A stretch of DNA of 10,795 nucleotides from Campylobacterales bacterium (GTDB taxonomy: Bacteria > Campylobacterota > Campylobacteria > Campylobacterales > Sulfurimonadaceae): assembly GCA_016937915.1 (NCBI GenBank), contig JAFGVR010000233.1, positions 1-10,795 on the forward strand. Direction: 5' to 3'. Every line of letters begins with the position of its first letter. Positions within the stretch are counted from its first letter, which is position 1. The position numbers were made by a program, and so were the translations under genes. This document shows, one piece after another, positions 6,401-10,795 of the stretch. Under the pieces are notes generated by a model. That model was given only the letters and a program-made list of their open reading frames with translations, did no database searches and was not told the DNA's origin.

Positions 6401-6857
6401 TGTAGTCCATTCCTTTCTCGTTTAATAAATCTGTCAAAACTTTAGTTCCAGCACTTACACCACCACCTCTTTCAGCATTTAGCATCGTTTGATATAGTGA
6501 TTTTACAGCTTCTATCGCAGATGGGTTTGGCATCCTTCTAACAGAATAAAAACCAACGATATTTCCTCTAGAATCGTAAGATGGAGTTACATTGGCAAAT
6601 ACCCAATAGGCGTTCCCATTTTTTGTTTTATTGATTACAAAAGCAAAAACTTCCTTTCCACTTTGAACATAATCCCAAAGAAGTTTGAAAACAGCCTTTG
6701 GCATATCTTGATGACGAATCATGTTGTGAGGCTTACCTAAAAGCTCATGCTCACTATACTCACCCATCTCCATAAATATTTTATTTACATAAGTTATACG
6801 ACCTTTTGTATCTGTTTTTGAAACAATAAAATCGCCATCTTTTAAATGTTTTAACAT
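6372..6857 (-). CDS. Aer/CetB-like single PAS domain protein (probable redox/energy-taxis sensor)
   Basis: The 161-residue protein consists of one PAS domain (about 8-110) and a helical tail (111-161). The PAS core closely resembles the FAD-binding PAS of E. coli Aer, with [29 protein letters not shown] and GFYSVRR. Arg48, His49 and Asp51 match the Aer FAD residues R57/H58/D60, but the position of Aer Trp79 is Val70. In Campylobacter, CetB is likewise a separate PAS protein paired with the receptor CetA. Here the partner is presumably the overlapping soluble chemoreceptor. The start at 6857 is preferred because AAGGTGG (6872-6866) sits eight bases upstream. The upstream in-frame ATG at 6875 has no ribosome-binding site and lies at the predicted start of transcription. 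The gene heads a two-gene unit. Confidence 0.9.
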   Translation of the reverse strand: MLKHLKDGDFIVSKTDTKGRITYVNKIFMEMGEYSEHELLGKPHNMIRHQDMPKAVFKLLWDYVQSGKEVFAFVINKTKNGNAYWVFANVTPSYDSRGNIVGFYSVRRMPNPSAIEAVKSLYQTMLNAERGGGVSAGTKVLTDLLNEKGMDYNEFIISLQG

Positions 6858-6888
6858 AAAAAAACCCACCTTCATTTTTACTAAGATA

Positions 6889-6897
6889 AGTATATCA
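6889..6897 (-). promoter_or_regulatory. Extended -10 promoter of the PAS-chemoreceptor unit
   Basis: TGATATACT on the - strand is an extended -10 box with transcription predicted near 6882. That gives about a 25-nt leader to the ATG at 6857 and leaves the ATG at 6875 almost at the 5' end, which supports the shorter protein. It is set back to back with the transporter promoter at 6934-6942. Confidence 0.55.
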
Positions 6898-6933
6898 TAT
6901 AATTATTTTTCTACACCATAATATAAGCTATTT

Positions 6934-6942
6934 TGATATAAT
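6934..6942 (+). promoter_or_regulatory. Extended -10 promoter of the MFS transporter gene, apparently leaderless
   Basis: TGATATAAT is an optimal extended -10 box that ends only seven bases before the ATG at 6950. The predicted start of transcription falls on or next to the A of the start codon. There is no Shine-Dalgarno sequence in between. Confidence 0.6.
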
Positions 6943-6949
6943 TTTAACT

Positions 6950-8080
6950 ATGTCATATTTGCTTAGTATATTTTATTTTTTCTATTTTTCTATCATTGGC
7001 GTGTATGTTATCTTCTTGCCAAAAGTGTTGTCGATGCTAGGTTATGGAGCGAGTGATATAGGGGTGATATTTGCCGCTGGACCTATGGTTAGGTTTTTAC
7101 TTCCTTTTAGTTTTACAAAATTTTTTAAGTTAAATAGGACTACATTTAATGTTGCTCTTGTTTTAATGATAGTTGGTACTATCGCTTTTTATCTTGGAAA
7201 AGGGTATTTCTATATACTTTTAGTTTCAAATATAATCCTAAGTGTAGGGCTTAGTTTAGTTTTGCCATATATAGAAGTTGTGGCATTAGAGCATATAGGA
7301 AAAGAGAAGTATGGAAAAGTAAGGCTTTTTGGTTCTGTTGGGTTTGTGCTAGTTGCTTTAGTGCTTGTAAAATTTTTAAACTCAGCAGATACAGCTTTTT
7401 TATTTTTAACTACTCTTACTTTTTTAACCACTACTTTTGCATATATCATTATAAGATCTGAACAAGAGATACTACAAACAAAAGATGAAAATCTATCCCA
7501 TACAAATGGTGATATAGCTATCTTGAAAGATATAAAACTTTGGATAGGTCTGACTTTAATGCAGGTTAGTTTTGGTTCTTTTTATAACTTTTTTACTATC
7601 TATGAAACAGATCATGGAGTTAGCATCGATATGACTATATATCTTTGGAGTTTTGGGGTTTTTATGGAGATACTAATGCTTTATTTTCAAGGAAAACTTT
7701 TAAAATTAAACTTGCTTTTTTTACTCCAAATCGCAGCTTTTGCAACAGCTATACGATGGTTTTTAGTTTTTTTATATCCACAAGAGATAGAGGTTCTATT
7801 TTTTACCCAAAGCATCCATGCCCTAAGTTTTGCTTTGTTTCACTCTGCAGCTATAAGCTACCTTTTTCATCTCTATAAAGATAAAAAATTAGCCCAACAG
7901 TTTTTTTCAGGTATAAGTTATGGGCTAGGGGGATTTTTGGGAGCTTTGAGTGCTGGTTATATCTATGAATACTTTGCATCGTATCTGTTTTTAAGCTCAT
8001 CTATTTTGGCATTTTTATCTTTTGTATATCTATATCTTTGGGATAAAGAGATCAATAATCAACGATTAGGTTTGCACTGA
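6950..8080 (+). CDS. MFS transporter, HcaT-like (MFS_1-like) family
   Basis: This 376-residue inner-membrane protein has about 12 hydrophobic segments in two six-helix halves. They are separated by a charged cytoplasmic loop (about 170-195). It matches the compact MFS_1-like family that includes E. coli HcaT (3-phenylpropionate transporter). The recognisable blocks are LPYIEVVALEHIG (105-117), KYGKVRLFGSVGF (120-132), SFGVFMEILM (234-243), and a late block with AIRWFL and HALSFALFHSAA. The substrate cannot be told from sequence and is presumably a small organic compound moved by proton symport. The start at 6950 is forced by the signal-like MSYLLSIFYFF and by the close -10 box; no Shine-Dalgarno is present. 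Its last 29 bp overlap the end of the convergent DUF481 gene. No partner enzyme lies nearby to hint at the cargo. Confidence 0.87.
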   Translation: MSYLLSIFYFFYFSIIGVYVIFLPKVLSMLGYGASDIGVIFAAGPMVRFLLPFSFTKFFKLNRTTFNVALVLMIVGTIAFYLGKGYFYILLVSNIILSVGLSLVLPYIEVVALEHIGKEKYGKVRLFGSVGFVLVALVLVKFLNSADTAFLFLTTLTFLTTTFAYIIIRSEQEILQTKDENLSHTNGDIAILKDIKLWIGLTLMQVSFGSFYNFFTIYETDHGVSIDMTIYLWSFGVFMEILMLYFQGKLLKLNLLFLLQIAAFATAIRWFLVFLYPQEIEVLFFTQSIHALSFALFHSAAISYLFHLYKDKKLAQQFFSGISYGLGGFLGALSAGYIYEYFASYLFLSSSILAFLSFVYLYLWDKEINNQRLGLH

Positions 8081-8864
8081 TAGTGTCATCTGTATTTACA
8101 AGACCATTTGCAGGTTGATTTACATAGTCTAGTTTGTAGCTTATCCCAGCTGAAACCATATTTGTTATATTTATACTAAATCCACTTTTTGAAAAAACAA
8201 AAAAGTTATCAGCATCATCAAATTTAGATCTGTATGAGAGAATTTGATTAAATTTTAGATTATCAAGCACTTGCCATGAGTAGTTACCTAAAACTCTATA
8301 AGAGATATAATTATTTGTTATGTTAGTAGTGCTATCTTTATCTTGTGAGTAAAGTAGGTTTGCATCTAAAAATAGATTGTGTTTATCTTCATCTATAAAC
8401 TGATATTTCAAACCAGGTCCTGTGTATAGTTGGTAATCATATCCAGAAAATTTATCATCTTTGTAACCAAAAAGGTAACCAAAAGCTAATTTTGAAGATA
8501 AATCATAATTGTAGTTTAATTCTAAAAGGTACTTGTTTTTACTCTCTATATCATTATCTTTTGCATACTGAGCATCTATAAGCATAGTAGCGTGGTGTTT
8601 TTTCCAATTTTTTTTGATATTCATCTCAAGATTGAAACTTTGAGTATCTGTATTACCACTTGTCTGAGAAAATCCAAGTTCAGTGTGAGTTAAAAAGCTT
8701 CTATCAAGTTTTCTTTTTAAAAGCTCACTGCTTAGGGCTTTTAGTTTTGCATCTACTTGTTTTTTCTCCTCTTTGGCTTTTACTATCTCCTCTTTTAGCT
8801 CCGCATCTGTTAGTCCAAAAAGAACACTACTTAGTAAAGCTAAAGTCAAAGGGTACCTAATCAT
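8052..8864 (-). CDS. DUF481 outer-membrane beta-barrel protein (YdiY-like) with signal peptide
   Basis: This 270-residue protein has a signal peptide (1-21, cleavage after TDA) and a short charged coiled-coil-like segment (about 22-52, rich in K and E). An alternating-pattern barrel domain (about 57-270) follows. The first strands carry the DUF481 hallmark HTELGFSQTSGNTDTQSFNL-type block (about 60-79). The protein ends in DY, and a terminal aromatic residue is the usual BAM recognition signal of outer-membrane barrels. The family is widespread but its function is not established. ATG at 8864 is well supported by AAGGA six bases upstream. It has its own extended -10 promoter in the divergent region shared with the FIST kinase gene. 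Its last 29 bp are antisense to the end of the MFS gene, and no separate terminator is visible. Confidence 0.88.
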   Translation of the reverse strand: MIRYPLTLALLSSVLFGLTDAELKEEIVKAKEEKKQVDAKLKALSSELLKRKLDRSFLTHTELGFSQTSGNTDTQSFNLEMNIKKNWKKHHATMLIDAQYAKDNDIESKNKYLLELNYNYDLSSKLAFGYLFGYKDDKFSGYDYQLYTGPGLKYQFIDEDKHNLFLDANLLYSQDKDSTTNITNNYISYRVLGNYSWQVLDNLKFNQILSYRSKFDDADNFFVFSKSGFSINITNMVSAGISYKLDYVNQPANGLVNTDDTISANLIVDY

Positions 8865-8893
8865 ATACTTTCCTTAATAATTATTTAATTATA

Positions 8894-8902
8894 ATTATAT
8901 CA
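8894..8902 (-). promoter_or_regulatory. Extended -10 promoter of the DUF481 gene
   Basis: TGATATAAT on the - strand is an optimal extended -10. A second TATAAT (8893-8888) abuts it in the direction of transcription. The start would fall near 8887, or near 8881 for the second box, leaving a 17-24 nt leader with a good Shine-Dalgarno (AAGGA). Confidence 0.55.
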
Positions 8903-8919
8903 AAGTATGATAGTTTAAG

Positions 8920-8938
8920 TAATAAAATAATTTTATTA
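8920..8938 (+). promoter_or_regulatory. 19-bp palindrome between divergent promoters, candidate operator
   Basis: TAATAAAAT-A-ATTTTATTA is a perfect inverted repeat around a central A (8929). It covers the -35 regions of both the DUF481 promoter (leftward) and the FIST kinase promoter (rightward). It could bind a dimeric regulator controlling both genes. All-AT composition makes chance occurrence quite possible. Confidence 0.3.
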
Positions 8939-8953
8939 ACATATTTTGGGTAG

Positions 8954-8959
8954 TATAAT
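8954..8959 (+). promoter_or_regulatory. -10 box of the FIST-PAS-kinase gene
   Basis: TATAAT in the context GTATAATCAC (8953-8962), a 10-mer identical to that in the promoter at 412-421. Transcription would start near 8966 and give a leader of about 28 nt with AAGAG seven bases before the ATG at 8994. No TGn or good -35 is seen. Confidence 0.5.
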
Positions 8960-8993
8960 CACTTTAAATAAAAACGATAGTAAGAGTTATGAA

Positions 8994-10795
8994 ATGTTAC
9001 AGATAAATCACCTTTTTAGTTCTATAGAGTTGTTGAAAACAGAAATTGATGCTTTTGGTGTCTCTACTAAAAGTGAAGATATCTTGATACAGCTTTTTAC
9101 ATCAATTTTAGATAAAGAGTATTTAAAAAAAATCATAAAAGATATCTTGGAACTTTTTCCAAATGCTACTCTTATAGGTTCTACAACTGATGGTGAAATC
9201 ATAGACGGTACTATGTTAGACGATAGCGTCGTTTTGGGTATCTCTGTTTTTGAGAAGACAAAAATTAAAAGTACATATTTTATAACTGATGATTCTCACA
9301 CTTTAGGGGTTGAGATAGCTAAAGAGGTGATATCTTTAAAAAGCAAATGCATTATAACATTTGCAGATGGACTTATGCATAATGGTGAAATCTATCTAGA
9401 ATCTTTAAACAATCAAAATAAAAATAATATCCCTGTAGCAGGAGGTATGGCTGCTGATGGTAGTAGGTTTGAGAAAACTTTCACTATCTATGGGGATAAG
9501 ATATTTAGTGGTGGCGGAGTATCTGTCTCACTAGAGGGTGATAATCTTGAGGTTTATAACGATTACAATTTAGGGTGGAAAGCGGTTGGTCCACACTTTA
9601 CTATAACAAAAGCAAAAAATAATACAGTGTATGAGATAGATAATCGTCCAACTTTAGATATATACAAAGAGGTTTTGGGTGAGTCTGTATTGCTTGGTTT
9701 TCCAAACTCGACTATAGAGTTTCCACTTATAAAAAAAATTGATAATATATCGATAGCTAGAAGTGCTGTTAAGCTAAATGATGATGGAAGTGTAGTTTAT
9801 GCTGGAAACTTAAAAAATGGTGATAAAGTTCAGTTTGGTTTAGGGAGTACAAATCTGGTCAATGAGTACAAGCATTTAAAAGAGTTAGATGAGAATGATA
9901 TACAAGCATCTTTTATATATTCATGTAGTGCTAGAAAAAAGTTTTTAGGGAAAAATTTAGAGAGTATATATAAAGATTTAGCATCTATATCACCATCTGT
10001 TGGTTTTTTTACTTATGGGGAATTTTTTAACTCTTTAAACGATTCAAAGTTTTTAAATATAACAACAACTCTACTTTTTTTAAATGAAAAAGATACCAAA
10101 CAAAGTAGAGATAAAGTTTTAAAATCAAAAATAGATATAAAAAGCTACAGTAAAGATGCAGCTACATTACACCTAATAGATTATATGACCCATGAGCTTG
10201 AGAGAAGGGAGCTTGAAGTATCACATATACAGCAAATAACAAATGAGTATCTAAATGCTATAGATACAACTTTGATAGTTTCAAGAACAGATATACACGG
10301 CAGGATAACTTTTGCAAACGATAAGTTCGCAAAGATAAGTGGGTATAGTGTAGATGAACTCATAGGCCAACCCCACTCTATAGTTAGACATCCAAGCAAT
10401 AAGTCAGAGTTTTTTGAAAATATGTGGGATACTATAGAGAGTGGTAGGATATGGCAAGGTAGTTTTCCAAATCTTAGAAAAGATGGTACTACTTACTATG
10501 TTACAAGTTCTATAATACCTATACACGATATTTACGGGAAGGTAATTGAGTATTTGGCTATAAGAGAAGATGTGAGTGAGCTTGTAGAAGCTAGGATGAG
10601 AGCTGAACATGCTGAAGCTAATCAAGCTGCATTTTTGGCAAATATGAGTCACGAGATAAGAACTCCTATGAATGGTATTTTGGGTTTTAGTGAATTGCTA
10701 CTAGAGACAAAACTCAATAAGACTCAAAATGAATATACAAACATCATCAAAAACTCAACAAAAACACTTATAAATATAGTAAATGATATATTGGA
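8994..10795 (+). CDS. FIST-PAS-histidine kinase, cytoplasmic sensor kinase (3' end outside window)
   Basis: The visible 600 residues contain no membrane segment. A FIST_N domain (about 35-210) has GSTTDGEI (62-69) and GGMAADGSRF (about 150-159). A FIST_C domain (about 220-365) has SCSAR (310-314) and GFFTYGEF (337-344). FIST domains are predicted small-ligand sensors, possibly for amino acids. An Aer-like PAS domain (about 421-525) follows with Arg465, His466 and Trp487. Then comes a HisKA domain whose H-box SHEIRTP places the phosphorylated histidine at 553. The frame runs off the window. By family architecture an HATPase_c domain and perhaps receiver domains should follow. ATG at 8994 is preferred with AAGAG upstream; an ATG at 8989 opens only five codons. 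The gene is divergent from the DUF481 gene and may regulate or be co-regulated with it. Confidence 0.92.
   Translation, partial: MLQINHLFSSIELLKTEIDAFGVSTKSEDILIQLFTSILDKEYLKKIIKDILELFPNATLIGSTTDGEIIDGTMLDDSVVLGISVFEKTKIKSTYFITDDSHTLGVEIAKEVISLKSKCIITFADGLMHNGEIYLESLNNQNKNNIPVAGGMAADGSRFEKTFTIYGDKIFSGGGVSVSLEGDNLEVYNDYNLGWKAVGPHFTITKAKNNTVYEIDNRPTLDIYKEVLGESVLLGFPNSTIEFPLIKKIDNISIARSAVKLNDDGSVVYAGNLKNGDKVQFGLGSTNLVNEYKHLKELDENDIQASFIYSCSARKKFLGKNLESIYKDLASISPSVGFFTYGEFFNSLNDSKFLNITTTLLFLNEKDTKQSRDKVLKSKIDIKSYSKDAATLHLIDYMTHELERRELEVSHIQQITNEYLNAIDTTLIVSRTDIHGRITFANDKFAKISGYSVDELIGQPHSIVRHPSNKSEFFENMWDTIESGRIWQGSFPNLRKDGTTYYVTSSIIPIHDIYGKVIEYLAIREDVSELVEARMRAEHAEANQAAFLANMSHEIRTPMNGILGFSELLLETKLNKTQNEYTNIIKNSTKTLINIVNDIL

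Noticed and set aside
6858..6875. PAS protein start at the upstream ATG (6875)
   Set aside because: It has no ribosome-binding site and lies next to the predicted transcription start. The ATG at 6857 has AAGGTGG at a good distance.
8989..9006. Five-codon upstream frame (ATG at 8989) overlapping the kinase start as a regulatory leader peptide
   Set aside because: It is very short, has no residue bias, and ATGAAATG is easily formed by chance in this DNA.
10181..10652. Two leftward frames inside the FIST-PAS kinase gene
   Set aside because: They are antisense shadows of a continuous, well-conserved PAS and HisKA coding region.

Overview
The window is AT-rich (roughly 30-33% G+C by eye). It reads as chromosomal DNA from a free-living member of the Campylobacterota (Sulfurimonas/Arcobacter-like). 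The evidence is the gene content and the promoter style. The genes include an Aer/CetB-like PAS protein beside a soluble chemoreceptor, a LapG/LapD pair, FIST-domain signalling, and a small membrane protein I recall only from this phylum. Several promoters are extended -10 boxes (TGnTATAAT) without a clear -35. The genus assignment is a guess.

Layout. Positions 5-386 hold four tRNA genes on the + strand (Pro-TGG, His-GTG, Arg-TCG, Arg-TCT), all with encoded CCA. A small single-span membrane protein follows (437-811, +). It appears to be interrupted at an A9 tract, because the -1 frame continues with a family-like tail. A three-gene unit runs on the - strand: a radical SAM protein (4922-3423), the periplasmic protease lapG (3399-2767) and the degenerate GGDEF/EAL receptor lapD (2770-857). 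It ends in a strong terminator whose U-tract is encoded by the last codons of the small membrane protein. Next, also on the - strand, is a two-gene energy- or redox-taxis unit: an Aer-type PAS protein (6857-6372) and a cytoplasmic chemoreceptor with a C-terminal zinc-binding CZB domain (6400-5096). The gap behind the chemoreceptor (5095-4923) holds what looks like a small RNA gene, with a -10 box, two hairpins with C-rich loops and a U-tract. A 12-TM MFS transporter (6950-8080, +) converges on, and overlaps by 29 bp, a DUF481 outer-membrane barrel gene (8864-8052, -). A divergent 129-bp promoter region with a 19-bp palindrome leads to a FIST-PAS-histidine kinase gene (8994 to the window end, +, incomplete).

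How the genes fit together. Most are environmental sensing genes: c-di-GMP control of adhesin release (LapD/LapG), taxis (PAS plus MCP-CZB) and a cytoplasmic FIST sensor kinase. The most unusual items are the putative RepG-like C-rich small RNA behind the chemoreceptor, the apparent frameshift at the A9 tract of the small membrane protein, and the six 8-9 nt A/T homopolymers in lapG. No mobile element, CRISPR array or phage gene was seen, and no gene-free stretch exceeds 300 bases.
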